The translations under genes and the position numbers were made by a program. 64,000 nucleotides of DNA from Roseobacter sp. (GTDB lineage Bacteria > Pseudomonadota > Alphaproteobacteria > Rhodobacterales > Rhodobacteraceae): assembly GCA_002731875.1 (NCBI GenBank), contig PCCY01000021.1:713678-777677 (forward strand). The letters run 5' to 3'. Below the pieces are notes generated by a model. That model had not been told where the DNA came from, searched no databases, and saw only the letters and a list, made by a program, of their open reading frames with translations. Below are positions 1 through 8,507 of this stretch, piece by piece. Within the stretch, counting starts at the first letter, position 1. Every line of letters begins with the position of its first letter.

Positions 1-396
1 GGCGGGATGGACGCGCTGATGGGCGACCCGCTTGAGGTGCTTGGCTATCAATATGACCTTGCGTGCAACGGTTACGAGCTGGTGTCCGGTGCGATCCGTA
101 ATCACAAGCCCGAGATCATGTTCAAGGCGTTCGAGATCGCGGGATATGGCAAGGATGAGGTTGAAAAGCGCTTTGGCGGCATGGTTAACGCATTTCAATA
201 CGGCGCGCCGCCTCACGGGGGATGTGCGGCCGGAATTGACCGGATTGTGATGCTGTTGGCGGAAGAGGCGAACATCCGCGAGGTGATCCTGTTCCCGATG
301 AACCAGCGTGCCGAAGACCTGATGATGAACGCGCCAAGCGAGCCGCAGCCTGACCAGTTAATGGAGCTGGGCCTGCGCGTGATTCCGCAGGATTAA
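1..396 (+). CDS. aspS: Aspartyl-tRNA synthetase, C-terminal part (truncated by window edge)
   Basis: The reading frame is open from base 1 and ends at TAA 394-396, so only the last 131 codons are present. AspRS charges tRNA-Asp in the cytoplasm. The visible part holds the class II motif 3 region ([14 protein letters not shown]), whose arginine binds ATP, preceded by the conserved [10 protein letters not shown] stretch of bacterial AspRS and followed by the usual [16 protein letters not shown] tail. The upstream catalytic and anticodon-binding domains lie outside the window. A hairpin follows 17 bases after the stop, so the gene probably ends its transcription unit. Whether it is the discriminating or Asp/Asn non-discriminating form cannot be judged from this fragment. 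Confidence 0.95.
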   Translation, partial: GGMDALMGDPLEVLGYQYDLACNGYELVSGAIRNHKPEIMFKAFEIAGYGKDEVEKRFGGMVNAFQYGAPPHGGCAAGIDRIVMLLAEEANIREVILFPMNQRAEDLMMNAPSEPQPDQLMELGLRVIPQD

Positions 397-413
397 TCGC
401 CCGCGCACAAATT

Positions 414-452
414 AAAAACGCCCGCTTTCAACCTTTGAAGGCGAGCGTTTTT
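414..452. terminator. Bidirectional intrinsic terminator between aspS and the hemerythrin-like gene
   Basis: AAAAACGCCCGC pairs with GCGAGCGTTTTT with one G-T wobble, and the inner arms TTCAA/TTGAA extend the hairpin. The stem ends in A and T runs, so it can work for aspS on plus and for the convergent gene on minus. Confidence 0.75.
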
Positions 453-469
453 GATTCAGTAAACCGAAA

Positions 470-946
470 TCAATCTTCCATACTATCTTGGCGCTTCTGG
501 TCGATCAGCCCCAGTTCTTCCTGCTTTCGCTTTTGAAAGTTTTTGCCAAAGGTGTCGTTGTGCTCTGCTCCAATCACTTCCTTGGCGCGCTTGAATACAT
601 CAGCTTCTTCTTCGTCCATGTGGTGCTCATAGTCGTGCTTGAGCTTCTTGAACTTCACCAGCCATCCCGAAGATGACATGTCGGCTTCGTTCAGTTCCTC
701 CATCAGATCATCCAGTTCCTTATGCTCCGAGACAGAATGACGGGCGGCATCCTGCCCCCAGGTTTCATGCATGAGCTTGGAATAGAAAGTTTCTTCCTCG
801 GCAGCGGCATGTGATTTTACGTCAGTGTAAAACTCCTGCCAGGAGCGCTGGCGGTCGGTACTGTCGCCGGATGTTTCAGCGATTGCATTTAAAAGGGTCC
901 GGTGCGTTTCGTGGTCGGCTTTTATTGCATCGTAGATGGACGTCAT
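470..946 (-). CDS. Hemerythrin HHE-domain protein
   Basis: A 158-residue soluble protein with one four-helix hemerythrin-like domain. Candidate di-iron ligands are H12 (ADHETH), H46 (KSHAAAEEE), E50/E51, H75 (SEHKELDDL), H104 (KHDYEHHM), H108 and E112-E114, in the usual H...HxxxE...H...HxxxE/D order. Such proteins bind O2 or store/sense iron; the exact ligand is not shown by sequence. The C-terminal 40 residues are charged and probably helical. A GGAAC-N16-CGTT element 31-55 bases upstream of the ATG suggests control by the general stress sigma factor EcfG, which fits the frequent stress annotation of HHE proteins. It stands alone, convergent with aspS. Confidence 0.88.
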   Translation of the reverse strand: MTSIYDAIKADHETHRTLLNAIAETSGDSTDRQRSWQEFYTDVKSHAAAEEETFYSKLMHETWGQDAARHSVSEHKELDDLMEELNEADMSSSGWLVKFKKLKHDYEHHMDEEEADVFKRAKEVIGAEHNDTFGKNFQKRKQEELGLIDQKRQDSMED

Positions 947-976
947 GTGATTTTCCCCTGGCTGGTTATCCTTTCC

Positions 977-1001
977 AACGCAGCGGCATTCGGATGGTTC
1001 C
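977..1001 (-). promoter_or_regulatory. EcfG-type general stress promoter of the hemerythrin-like gene
   Basis: On the minus strand GGAAC (997-1001) is followed after exactly 16 bases by CGTT (977-980), matching the ECF15/EcfG consensus GGAAC-N16/17-CGTT. It lies 31 bases upstream of the ATG, giving a short leader. The same pattern recurs at 18160 and 45652. Confidence 0.65.
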
Positions 1002-1045
1002 AGTGGGGGAAGGCTAACGGGGACAATCGCTTGTAAAATCGGGCA

Positions 1046-1222
1046 CTAAAAGCCGGTGCTTGCGACTTTTATGGGGATATCGATCACGGTTTCGGCCATA
1101 CGGGCGTGGAGAAATGCCAGGGCAACCGCGATGGCCCCAGCCGCATTTACCCCGAGAATGACCCAGTCGATCTTGGTCTCCTTGCGATAGATGCGGAGCG
1201 CCACGCGTAATCTCGCAATCAC
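1046..1222 (-). CDS. Possible small single-span membrane protein
   Basis: Open frame of 58 codons from a GTG at 1222 preceded by GGGGG, or 70 codons from an ATG at 1258 that has no visible ribosome binding site. A basic N-terminal segment (RLRVALRIYRKETK) is followed by one hydrophobic helix (VILGVNAAGAIAVALAFLHA) and a short polar tail, an inside-positive single-pass topology. I do not recognise a family. It sits alone in a 420-base gap between the hemerythrin-like gene and the acetyltransferase, which otherwise holds only the stress promoter and a short direct repeat. It could be a chance frame. Confidence 0.4.
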   Translation of the reverse strand: MIARLRVALRIYRKETKIDWVILGVNAAGAIAVALAFLHARMAETVIDIPIKVASTGF

Positions 1223-1270
1223 GATTCTAGCCCCCGGACAAAGATGCAAACATTTCATGATAAAATTGTG

Positions 1271-1297
1271 CTAAAGTTTTGTGTCTAAAGTTTGGTG
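1271..1297. repeat. Two 13-bp direct repeats with 14-bp period
   Basis: CTAAAGTTTTGTG (1271-1283) and CTAAAGTTTGGTG (1285-1297) differ at one base. They lie just upstream of the small minus-strand frame and about 70 bases upstream of the plus-strand acetyltransferase, so they could be an operator in a divergent promoter region. No binding protein can be named. Confidence 0.35.
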
Positions 1298-1366
1298 ATT
1301 TGAGGGGCGACGTAGGGCATGCATTCGGGGCTTGGCGTGCGTGCAGGTTGGCCATAACGTGACCGG

Positions 1367-2092
1367 ATGAAACACAACGATCCAAAACGAGCGCCACTTG
1401 GGGCACCTGTGCCAAATTTCACCGTGCCGCCACGGCCGACGCGCGAGGTAATGCGCGGCCAATATGTGCAGATCGAACCATTGGATGCACAAGCTCACGC
1501 AGCTTTGTTGTTTCGTGCATTCGAAGATCAGGATTATCTGTGGCACTATATGTATGACGGCCCTTTTTCATCCTCGGCTCAATTTCATCGCTGGGTCAGG
1601 GATGTCGCAGCCAAAGAAGATCCGCTTTTCTACGCAATCAAGAACTTGGACACCGGGAATATCGAAGGTGTGGCAAGTTATTTGCGCATCGCACCGGAGG
1701 CCGGGTCGATCGAAGTCGGATCAATCACCTATGGGCCAGCGCTGCAGCGTACCCGCAGTGCAACCGAAGCGATGTTTTTGATGATGTCATGGGCGTTTGA
1801 GGCGGGCTATCGACGTTATGAGTGGAAGTGCAATGCGCTGAATCTTCCTTCGCGCCGCGCTGCGCAGCGATTGGGCTTCAGCTATGAAGGTATTTTTCGT
1901 CAAGCGGCGGTCGTGAAAGGCCGCAACCGTGACACCGCATGGTTTGCCATGATCGATTCGGAATGGCCCGGACTGAAAGAAGCTTTCGAAGCGTGGCTTT
2001 CACCCAGTAACTTTGACGACGCGGGAATGCAGGGTGAACGGTTGGGGGACCTGACCGGGCTGGTGCGTGTCGCAAGCGACCCGCTTTTGTAG
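1367..2092 (+). CDS. GNAT family N-acetyltransferase (RimJ/RimL-like)
   Basis: 241 residues. After a proline-rich lead the GNAT fold runs from about residue 28 (MRGQYVQIEPLDA) to 205. It has the RimL-type signatures of an acceptor-side segment DYLWHYMYDGPF, beta-4 region GSITYGP, the acetyl-CoA helix (ATEAMFLMMSWAFE) and the ending ALNLPSRRAAQRLGFSYEG. RimL-type enzymes acetylate protein N-termini or small amines with acetyl-CoA; the substrate here is unknown. The ribosome binding site is weak. It is convergent with the response regulator with a 5-base gap. Confidence 0.85.
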   Translation: MKHNDPKRAPLGAPVPNFTVPPRPTREVMRGQYVQIEPLDAQAHAALLFRAFEDQDYLWHYMYDGPFSSSAQFHRWVRDVAAKEDPLFYAIKNLDTGNIEGVASYLRIAPEAGSIEVGSITYGPALQRTRSATEAMFLMMSWAFEAGYRRYEWKCNALNLPSRRAAQRLGFSYEGIFRQAAVVKGRNRDTAWFAMIDSEWPGLKEAFEAWLSPSNFDDAGMQGERLGDLTGLVRVASDPLL

Positions 2093-2097
2093 CAGGG

Positions 2098-2817
2098 TCA
2101 AATCGCCATGCGTAACGCCAAACGCGCCTGCACCAATCCGGCGACTGCCGCCTTTTCCTGATCGGCCGGATGTCCAAGTGCCCTTTTGCGCGCTAGCGCA
2201 GATGCCGCCGTTTCGAGAGCCTTGTCATGTGCGATCCGTGCAACGCCGCATAGAAACTGCGCCACGTAATCCAGGGTTTTGTTATCTGTCTTATCGCCCA
2301 AAACATCCGCGATATGTGCCATGTCATCATGGAACGCCATATGATCCGGCTCGACGACCTCGTCGCCAATTTCTCGCGGGCCCGGGGGCTGGCGATCTGC
2401 GGGAAGAAATTCAAGAACGGATTGCTGAAATTGGACCAGCGATTTGATCGGCTTTGCTAGGAAACCGTCAGCACCCGCCGCTATGGCATCGGCGGCGCGA
2501 AAGCTTTCGCCGGAAATCGCCAATAGCACGTCCACGCGAGGTTGCGCTTTTGCAAGGTCGGCGATCAGATCAATCCCGTTGCCGTCAGGCAGGCCGAGGT
2601 CTGCAATAACCACTGACGGTCGATATACCTGAAGATGTCGCCGCGCCGCACGTAGACAGTCAGCACGCCGTATCCTTGCGCCGGATCGCAAACACAGCAG
2701 CCGTATCGCCTCGCAGGCGAACCGGCTGTCTTCGATAACCAGCACCGTCAATCCCAAAAGGGGGCGTTGTGCTGTGGGTGCAGGTATGTAGCGGGGCTGT
2801 TCGTCAAGCTTATCCAT
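2098..2817 (-). CDS. Single-domain response regulator with a helical C-terminal extension
   Basis: 239 residues. A receiver domain occupies about residues 22-140, with acidic pair E29/D30 (VIEDSRF), phospho-acceptor D73 (VVIADLGLPDG), switch residue S102 (AISGES) and conserved K122 (FLAKPIK). The remaining 100 residues are mostly helical and alanine-rich and match no DNA-binding or enzymatic output domain I know, so the protein may signal through protein contacts. No sensor kinase is adjacent; the nearest in the window is the hybrid kinase at 54.3-56.5 kb, with no evidence of a link. Confidence 0.85.
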   Translation of the reverse strand: MDKLDEQPRYIPAPTAQRPLLGLTVLVIEDSRFACEAIRLLCLRSGARIRRADCLRAARRHLQVYRPSVVIADLGLPDGNGIDLIADLAKAQPRVDVLLAISGESFRAADAIAAGADGFLAKPIKSLVQFQQSVLEFLPADRQPPGPREIGDEVVEPDHMAFHDDMAHIADVLGDKTDNKTLDYVAQFLCGVARIAHDKALETAASALARKRALGHPADQEKAAVAGLVQARLALRMAI

Positions 2818-2951
2818 GATTCCTCCAAAAACCCTCTTGAGCCTCCAATGGTTACGGTCGCTTGGCTAACACGGCGTTAACGTGACGCATTGCCCTCGGC
2901 GGCTCTACGGCTCATAAACGGGTCAACTTTTTTGCTTTCAGGAGAACCACA

Positions 2952-3356
2952 ATGATTGGTCGCCTTAACCATGTCGCAATCGCCGTACCGGATCTAGAAG
3001 CAGCGGCGGACCAGTATCGCAACGCTCTGGGAGCCAATGTCGGACCTGCCCAGGACGAACCCGACCACGGCGTGACGGTGATCTTTATCGAACTGCCAAA
3101 CACCAAGATTGAACTGCTTTACCCCTTGGGTGACGACAGCCCCATCAACGGGTTTCTGGAAAAGAATCCGTCGGGGGGCATCCATCATATCTGCTACGAA
3201 GTCGATGACATAATCGCGGCACGGGACCATCTGAAATCAACCGGTGCGCGCGTTCTGGGGACCGGCGAACCCAAGATTGGCGCCCATGGCAAACCGGTGT
3301 TGTTTCTGCATCCCAAGGATTTCAACGGGGCCCTTGTCGAGTTAGAGCAGGTCTGA
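2952..3356 (+). CDS. mce: Methylmalonyl-CoA epimerase
   Basis: 134 residues, the normal length for this VOC-superfamily enzyme. It interconverts (2R)- and (2S)-methylmalonyl-CoA in propionyl-CoA catabolism. Visible features are the N-terminal RLNHVAIAVPDLE with metal ligand H7, the central KIELLYPLGDDSPI, the GGIHHICYEVDD metal-binding segment, and the C-terminal glutamate in NGALVELEQV. A good ribosome binding site (AGGAGA) precedes the ATG. The DUF1467 gene starts 2 bases after the stop, a pairing common in Rhodobacterales. Confidence 0.93.
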   Translation: MIGRLNHVAIAVPDLEAAADQYRNALGANVGPAQDEPDHGVTVIFIELPNTKIELLYPLGDDSPINGFLEKNPSGGIHHICYEVDDIIAARDHLKSTGARVLGTGEPKIGAHGKPVLFLHPKDFNGALVELEQV

Positions 3357-3358
3357 TC

Positions 3359-3652
3359 ATGGCAGTCATGTCTGGTATCGTATTGTTCTGCGTCATCTGG
3401 GCGATGGTCTTTATGATCGCGCTGCCGATCCGGGTGCAGACCCAAGGTGACTTGGGGCAAGTGGTCGAAGGTACGCACGCGGGGGCACCCGAACATCACC
3501 ACCTTAAAAAGAAAGCGTTATGGACAACGCTCATTTCCATGGTTTTGTGGGCAATCTTTGCCGGGATCATACTGTCGGGCTGGTTTACCGTTGCGGATGT
3601 TGAAGACCTCCTGCATGGGGATCCGACACCAATTGGTGGAATAGATGGGTAA
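3359..3652 (+). CDS. DUF1467 family small membrane protein
   Basis: 97 residues with two transmembrane helices (about 5-22 and 55-75) and a short histidine-containing cytoplasmic or periplasmic loop (APEHHHLKKK) between them. The layout VIWAMVFMIALPIRVQTQGD is characteristic of DUF1467. Function is unknown; the gene is translationally coupled to the epimerase. Its last 68 bases overlap the 3' end of the convergent EI24-type gene. Confidence 0.85.
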   Translation: MAVMSGIVLFCVIWAMVFMIALPIRVQTQGDLGQVVEGTHAGAPEHHHLKKKALWTTLISMVLWAIFAGIILSGWFTVADVEDLLHGDPTPIGGIDG

Positions 3653-4319
3653 ATGTGGCCGCCCCCATTATCGGTATTATCAGGTTCAACACTGGTACCG
3701 ATAGCGGTATCGCCATCAGCACTCCAGCGGCCCAGATCGTGACCATGTGACGTCTGCGCAAGCGCTTGGCCTGGGCACGACCCACCCTGCGGATCGCCGC
3801 GAGGGTAAAATATTCTCGTCCCAACAGAAAGCCGTTTACCGTCCAGAAAATCAGTGGGGCAAGGGGGGCAAAGAAAACATACAGGGCCAAGGCCAGTATA
3901 TTCACCCCGATCAGGACACCCATGAAGTTCACCGTGTCGCGCAGCGCATCACCGAAGGGCACGTGCGATGCAGGTGGCAGGTGGGGATAGTGCTCGGCCT
4001 CGACCGCGTCGGCTACGTTATCAAGAAACATTGACGTTATCGCCGACGCGACCGGTATCATCAGAAATATCGACAGGAACATCAGCAAGAAGGCGGCACC
4101 CCAACTGAACATGTCGTCAAGCCATGTGACTTCGCCCAGGATCGGCAGCCAGTTATCTTCACCGGTCAGCCAGTCGATAAACCAGACGAACCCTGCCGAG
4201 ACCCCAACAAGCAACACAAGCGCCAGTCCGACCCCGATGATCAGAACGCGCCGAAAACGCGGATCGGCGACCTGACCGACGGCCAGCCAGAAAGCGCGCA
4301 GGATCAGTGTTATAGCCAT
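3585..4319 (-). CDS. EI24 / CysZ-like membrane protein
   Basis: 244 residues with four to five hydrophobic segments (about 22-50, 70-100, 135-175, 200-230) and the family pattern LLMFLSIFLMIPVASAITSMFLD followed by the conserved NGFLLGREYFTLAA. CysZ members import sulfate, but Rhodobacterales EI24 proteins are not characterised and no cys gene is near. The start overlaps the end of the nitroreductase by 10 bases, so the two are co-transcribed. The 3' end overlaps the DUF1467 gene on the other strand. Confidence 0.82.
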   Translation of the reverse strand: MAITLILRAFWLAVGQVADPRFRRVLIIGVGLALVLLVGVSAGFVWFIDWLTGEDNWLPILGEVTWLDDMFSWGAAFLLMFLSIFLMIPVASAITSMFLDNVADAVEAEHYPHLPPASHVPFGDALRDTVNFMGVLIGVNILALALYVFFAPLAPLIFWTVNGFLLGREYFTLAAIRRVGRAQAKRLRRRHMVTIWAAGVLMAIPLSVPVLNLIIPIMGAATFTHLFHQLVSDPHAGGLQHPQR

Positions 4320-4882
4320 GTGGTTATCGCTGCGACGTCTGGCCGGGGCCGATCTGGTGGGGGGGTGGTCTCGGTACCGATATGGATGATCCCTGCGATA
4401 CGTTCATTGTCGAGCAATCCGAAGGCTTCTTGCATGAACTCCCGGTCATGGCTGACCCAACCGGTCAACCAATTGGCACCCCACCCAGCGGCCAAAGCCG
4501 CGTTGACCAGCCCCAGGCAGACCCCGCCGACGGCATAGGTTTGTTCCAGGGCCGGAACTTTGGTCGATTCCTTGTGCACCTCGATCACGGCGACTGCCAA
4601 GTGGCCCTTATCAAACTGATCGCGGCCCTTTTGTACCTGATCGTCGGCCATGCCCAAGGCCCGACCACGGACCTCGGCGATATCGGCTAGACGGCCCATG
4701 GCGGGCTTGTCGATAACGATAAATCGCCACGGTTCCAGCTTGCCATGATCGGGAGACCGGGACGCAGCGGTCAACAATGGCAACAGCGTATCCTGGTCTG
4801 GCACAGGGGTGGTCAGCGTTTTGGCGGGGCGCGAGCGCCGCGTTTGCAGGAAATGCAACGCGTCTGGATTGGGTGTTGGCAT
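4310..4882 (-). CDS. Nitroreductase family protein
   Basis: 190 residues, a short single-domain FMN-dependent NAD(P)H oxidoreductase. The N-terminal FMN-phosphate segment is LQTRRSRPAKTL. SRSPDHGKLEPWRFIVID forms the flavin pocket, and the distal part VCLGLVNAALAAGWGANWLTGW followed by IAGIIHIGTE is typical. The length and the lack of an insertion place it near the YdjA/TM1586 type. Physiological substrate unknown. It lies between the class II deacetylase (12 bases upstream) and the EI24-type gene (overlap), so all three probably share a transcript. Confidence 0.88.
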   Translation of the reverse strand: MPTPNPDALHFLQTRRSRPAKTLTTPVPDQDTLLPLLTAASRSPDHGKLEPWRFIVIDKPAMGRLADIAEVRGRALGMADDQVQKGRDQFDKGHLAVAVIEVHKESTKVPALEQTYAVGGVCLGLVNAALAAGWGANWLTGWVSHDREFMQEAFGLLDNERIAGIIHIGTETTPPPDRPRPDVAAITTWL

Positions 4883-4894
4883 CTGGTGTCTCTC

Positions 4895-6001
4895 CTACAG
4901 GTTCAGCTCATCTGCCATTGCATCAATCGCATCCCGCAGGAAAGCGTCGAATCTGGGGCTGGGCTGACGGATGTGGTAATTTTCGGCGTGCGGGTCCGGC
5001 GCGGTGATATCGCTATCTGCGAGCGTCGCGATGGTGGCATGACCACAAAAGGGTACGTACGCCTCTGAATAGCCACCCTCGTGTACCAGCACCAGCTTGC
5101 CGTCACACAGTTTCTCGGCAGTCTGCTTGATGCGGAGAGTCATCGCAGCAAAGGTTGCGGCGGTGGCCTGCATCCGCGCCAGCGGGTCCACAATGGCGGC
5201 GTCAAAGCCACAGGCTACGATGATCATGTCCGGCTTGAAAGCCTCGATCGCGGGGATCGCCACGCGATCAAGCGCATGCAAATAGGCCGTGTGACCTGAA
5301 CCGGCGTGGAGTGGCAGGTTGATGTTATAACCCTCGCCCGCCCCAGTGCCAGGGTCGGCCAGTGCGCCGGTGTCCAGGGGGTAGTTACCTTCTTGGTGCA
5401 ACGAAATCGTTAATACGTCATCGCGATCATAGAAGATCGCTTCGGTTCCGTTTCCATGGTGTACGTCCCAGTCCAATACGGCCACACGGTCCACCAGCCC
5501 GCTTGCCTTGGCGGCTTCGATGGCGATGGCAATGTTGCCAAGCAGGCAAAACCCGTTGGGGAAATCTGGCAGGGCATGGTGGCCGGGGGGGCGGCTGAGC
5601 GCATAGGCGTTTTGCAGATCGCCCTTGGCCACGGCCTCGACGGCGGCGATGGATAAGCCTGCGGAAAGCGATGCGATTTCGTATCCACCGGGGGCAAAGG
5701 GTGTGCGCAGGCCCAGTTCACCGCCGCCTGCATCGGACAGGCGTTTAAACTCATCCAAATAGGTTGCGGGGTGAACTCGCAGCAAATCGCTGCGGGAGGC
5801 AAGCGCTGCACCACGCACATCAAGTTCGGCCATCAGGCCGGTAACCTCCATCAAATTGCGTAGACGGCGCTTTGTCTCCGGGTTTTCGGGTAAACCGCCC
5901 GCCGCAAGAGGTTGTACCAACCCGCCAATCGGCATGGTGAACGCATAGTTGCCGCCCGCGTGCCAGAAGCAGCGTTCGTCCATGAAAAATCCGGTCGTCA
6001 T
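4895..6001 (-). CDS. Class II histone deacetylase family / acetylpolyamine amidohydrolase-like enzyme
   Basis: 368 residues. Zinc-dependent deacetylase fold with the tandem catalytic histidines in SRPPGHHALPDF, the zinc-ligand motif VLDWDVHHGNGTEAIF, substrate-channel VLTISLHQEG and the second zinc aspartate region CGFDAAIVDPLARM, then HEGGYSEAYVPFCG near the end. Bacterial members remove acetyl groups from acetylpolyamines or other amides. A role with the polyamine genes 20 kb away is possible but nothing in the sequence links them. First gene of a minus-strand run with nitroreductase and EI24-type gene. Confidence 0.88.
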   Translation of the reverse strand: MTTGFFMDERCFWHAGGNYAFTMPIGGLVQPLAAGGLPENPETKRRLRNLMEVTGLMAELDVRGAALASRSDLLRVHPATYLDEFKRLSDAGGGELGLRTPFAPGGYEIASLSAGLSIAAVEAVAKGDLQNAYALSRPPGHHALPDFPNGFCLLGNIAIAIEAAKASGLVDRVAVLDWDVHHGNGTEAIFYDRDDVLTISLHQEGNYPLDTGALADPGTGAGEGYNINLPLHAGSGHTAYLHALDRVAIPAIEAFKPDMIIVACGFDAAIVDPLARMQATAATFAAMTLRIKQTAEKLCDGKLVLVHEGGYSEAYVPFCGHATIATLADSDITAPDPHAENYHIRQPSPRFDAFLRDAIDAMADELNL

Positions 6002-6065
6002 GATCTATCCTTGTTTCGTGTCAGGCCAAGGCTGGCGCAACCAAATCGGATTGTCCATCGGGGTC

Positions 6066-6536
6066 TTAGGGGCTTTCTGCCAGTAACGCATTCAGATTCA
6101 GCGGGGCATTCCCCATTTTCAGCTCGCCATGGTTATCGCGGGGCCAATCCTTTTCGGGGCGATCGCGATAGATTTCGACGCCGTTGCCGTCGGGGTCGCG
6201 CAGATAGATCGCCTCGCTCACACCGTGATCGGCAGCCCCGTCCAGCGGAATCCCCGCCTCGACGATGCGCTTCAGTACCGCCGCCAAAGCCGGGCGGTCA
6301 GGATACAGGAACGCCGAATGGTACAGCCCTGTATGGCCCCGGGGTGGCGGGGTAGCACCGGCGCTTTCCCATGTGTTCAGACCGATATGGTGGTGATAAC
6401 CACCCGCGCCAAGAAATGCGGCTTGGGTCCCGAACTTCTGGTTTAGGTCGAAACCAAGAATGTCGCGGTAAAAAGTGATTGCACGTTCAAGATCCGCGAC
6501 CTTGAGATGAACGTGACCGACCGAGGCATGTGCCAT
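6066..6536 (-). CDS. VOC family protein (glyoxalase / extradiol dioxygenase fold)
   Basis: 156 residues from the ATG at 6536, chosen because AAGAAAGG lies before it and the VOC fold begins at once (VGHVHLKVADLERAITFY). A longer frame to 6623 adds 29 residues with no homologous look. Conserved pieces are FYRDILGFD, GGYHHHIGLNTWES and the metal-binding DPDGNGVEIYRDRP. The pattern is closest to CatE/YwbC-like catechol dioxygenase-type or unassigned glyoxalase-type proteins, so the substrate is unclear. Stands alone between trpS and the deacetylase. Confidence 0.85.
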   Translation of the reverse strand: MAHASVGHVHLKVADLERAITFYRDILGFDLNQKFGTQAAFLGAGGYHHHIGLNTWESAGATPPPRGHTGLYHSAFLYPDRPALAAVLKRIVEAGIPLDGAADHGVSEAIYLRDPDGNGVEIYRDRPEKDWPRDNHGELKMGNAPLNLNALLAESP

Positions 6537-6663
6537 GATGCGCACCTTTCTTTGGATATGCCTCACAAGATGGTGTGCACAAAGGCGAAACACCAGTGTA
6601 TCGCCCGCGCGGCTGCTGTGCACGAATGCGCAAGCGTTTCGACACTATGCCGCGCAAGAACGC

Positions 6664-7686
6664 CTAGCCGACCATACCGATAATTTCGTACGTCTTTTTC
6701 AAGATCGGCGCGGTAATTTCCCGCGCCTGGGTCGCGCCGCGGGCCAAAATGCGGTCAATCTCGGCTGTGTCGGCCATTAGTTCTGCCATACGGATGCTGA
6801 TAGGTGCCATCTTGGCGACTGCCAGATCTGCCAACAAGGGTTTGAAACTGCCGAACTGTTGGCCACCGACATCGGTCAGCACCTGCTCAACAGTCTGGTC
6901 GTTCAAGGCGGCATAGATGTTCACCAGGTTACGCGCTTCGGGGCGGTCTTTCAGCCCTTCGATTTCGGACGGCAAGGCATCTGGGTCGGTTTTGGCTTTG
7001 CGGATCTTTTTGGCGATGGCATCGGCGTCATCTGTCAGGTTTATGCGGCTGGCATCTGAGGGATCCGACTTTGACATCTTCTTGGAGCCATCGCGCAGCG
7101 ACATGACGCGGGTCGCCGCACCTTCGATCACCGGTTCCGTCAGGGGAAAGAAATCAACGCCATAGTCATGGTTGAATTTTGCCGCGATGTCGCGTGTCAA
7201 TTCCAGGTGCTGTTTCTGGTCTTCTCCGACAGGCACGTGTGTTGCATGATAAATCAGGATATCTGCCGCCATCAGGGCAGGGTATGCGAACAGGCCCAAC
7301 GACGCGGCTTCGGCGTTTTTGCCGGCCTTGTCCTTCCATTGAGTCATGCGCCCCATCCAGCCCATGCGGGCCACACAATTGAATATCCACGCAAGCTGCG
7401 CGTGCTCTGGCACCTGGCTTTGATTGATCAGAATGGATTTGGCCGGGTCGATGCCGGCCGCGATGAAACCTGCCGCCAGTTCGCGGGTGTTATGGCGCAA
7501 GGTTGCCGGGTCTTGGAATTTGGCGGTAATCGCGTGCAGATCCACCATACAGTAAACGGTTTGGTACGAACCTTCGTCCTGCATATCCACGAAACGTTTC
7601 ATCGCGCCGAGGTAGTTGCCCAAGGTCAGACCGCCGGACGGCTGGATGCCCGAAAATACGCGTGGAGTGAAGGTGGTGTCGGTCAT
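6664..7686 (-). CDS. trpS: Tryptophanyl-tRNA synthetase
   Basis: 340 residues from the ATG at 7686 ([19 protein letters not shown]), the usual bacterial TrpRS start; the upstream 18 codons of the open frame are not family-like. Class I synthetase: HIGH-like [12 protein letters not shown] near residue 20, tryptophan pocket region [25 protein letters not shown] (two adjoining motifs), and KMSKS in [12 protein letters not shown]. Charges tRNA-Trp. Transcribed on minus, divergent from the rhomboid-fold gene with a 75-base gap. Confidence 0.96.
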   Translation of the reverse strand: MTDTTFTPRVFSGIQPSGGLTLGNYLGAMKRFVDMQDEGSYQTVYCMVDLHAITAKFQDPATLRHNTRELAAGFIAAGIDPAKSILINQSQVPEHAQLAWIFNCVARMGWMGRMTQWKDKAGKNAEAASLGLFAYPALMAADILIYHATHVPVGEDQKQHLELTRDIAAKFNHDYGVDFFPLTEPVIEGAATRVMSLRDGSKKMSKSDPSDASRINLTDDADAIAKKIRKAKTDPDALPSEIEGLKDRPEARNLVNIYAALNDQTVEQVLTDVGGQQFGSFKPLLADLAVAKMAPISIRMAELMADTAEIDRILARGATQAREITAPILKKTYEIIGMVG

Positions 7687-7761
7687 TGAATGCTCCGATA
7701 AGGCTGGAAACTGCGGCCTGATCGGCTTACCCATGCACACCTAGCCCGTCAAGGAGGCCCT

Positions 7762-8448
7762 ATGGCAGACCCAGACTTTCACCCGCCCGTAAATCCACTG
7801 CCCGCGTCCGTGACGCTTCTGTTTCTGGCCATTGCCGGTGTCGAAGCTGGCTTGTCCCTTGCCGAAGCCGGGATTATCGGTGGCCCCGGTGCGGTGGGTT
7901 GGCGCTTGGCCCTTATTCGAGACTATGGTTTTTCGGGCGATATCTTTGACTGGATGCTCGCGAATGGGCAATTTCCCCTGTCGCAACTTTTGCGGACGGT
8001 TACCTATTCATTCCTTCATCTCGGGTTCACCCACTCAATCTTTGCCGGCGTATTGCTTTTGGCCCTGGGCAAGATGGTTGCCGAAGCAATGGGCCAGGTC
8101 GCCTTTTTGGCGATCTTTTTCCTGTCCGGCATTCTGGGGGCGATAGCCTATGCGCTGGTGTTGAATGACCCGGCTTGGCTGGTTGGCGCATATCCCAATG
8201 TATATGGCCTGATCGGGGGGTATTCGTTTGTGATGTGGCGCAGGTTGTCTAGTCTGGGCGAACAGCAATATCGCGCGTTTTCGCTGATTGCGATGCTCAT
8301 GGGACTGCAGCTTTTGTGGGGCGTATTCTTTGACACAGGCACCCAGTGGCTGGCCGAACTGTTCGGGTTTGCCTGTGGTTTCGGCCTAAGCTTTGTTCTC
8401 GCACCGGGAGAATGGACGAAACTGAGGAATCGTGTGCGGCACCGCTAA
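7762..8448 (+). CDS. Rhomboid-fold membrane protein lacking catalytic residues (probable pseudoprotease)
   Basis: 228 residues with about six transmembrane helices and a strong AAGGAGG site. The TM2 region FLHLGFTHSIFAG matches rhomboid histidines, but the usual Asn is Ala. Where active rhomboids read GASG (catalytic Ser), this reads LVGAYPNVYGLIGGY, so the serine is absent. The last helix has AELFGFACGFG where AHLGG with the catalytic His is expected. With Ser and His both missing, proteolysis is unlikely; inactive rhomboids elsewhere act as chaperone-like membrane scaffolds. Common annotation would be rhomboid protease, which I think overstates it. Confidence 0.8.
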   Translation: MADPDFHPPVNPLPASVTLLFLAIAGVEAGLSLAEAGIIGGPGAVGWRLALIRDYGFSGDIFDWMLANGQFPLSQLLRTVTYSFLHLGFTHSIFAGVLLLALGKMVAEAMGQVAFLAIFFLSGILGAIAYALVLNDPAWLVGAYPNVYGLIGGYSFVMWRRLSSLGEQQYRAFSLIAMLMGLQLLWGVFFDTGTQWLAELFGFACGFGLSFVLAPGEWTKLRNRVRHR

Positions 8449-8507
8449 GGTTTCAGGACATCGACTGGATGATCTGACCCTGTGAATGCTGCTGTCCGTC
8501 GCCAACT

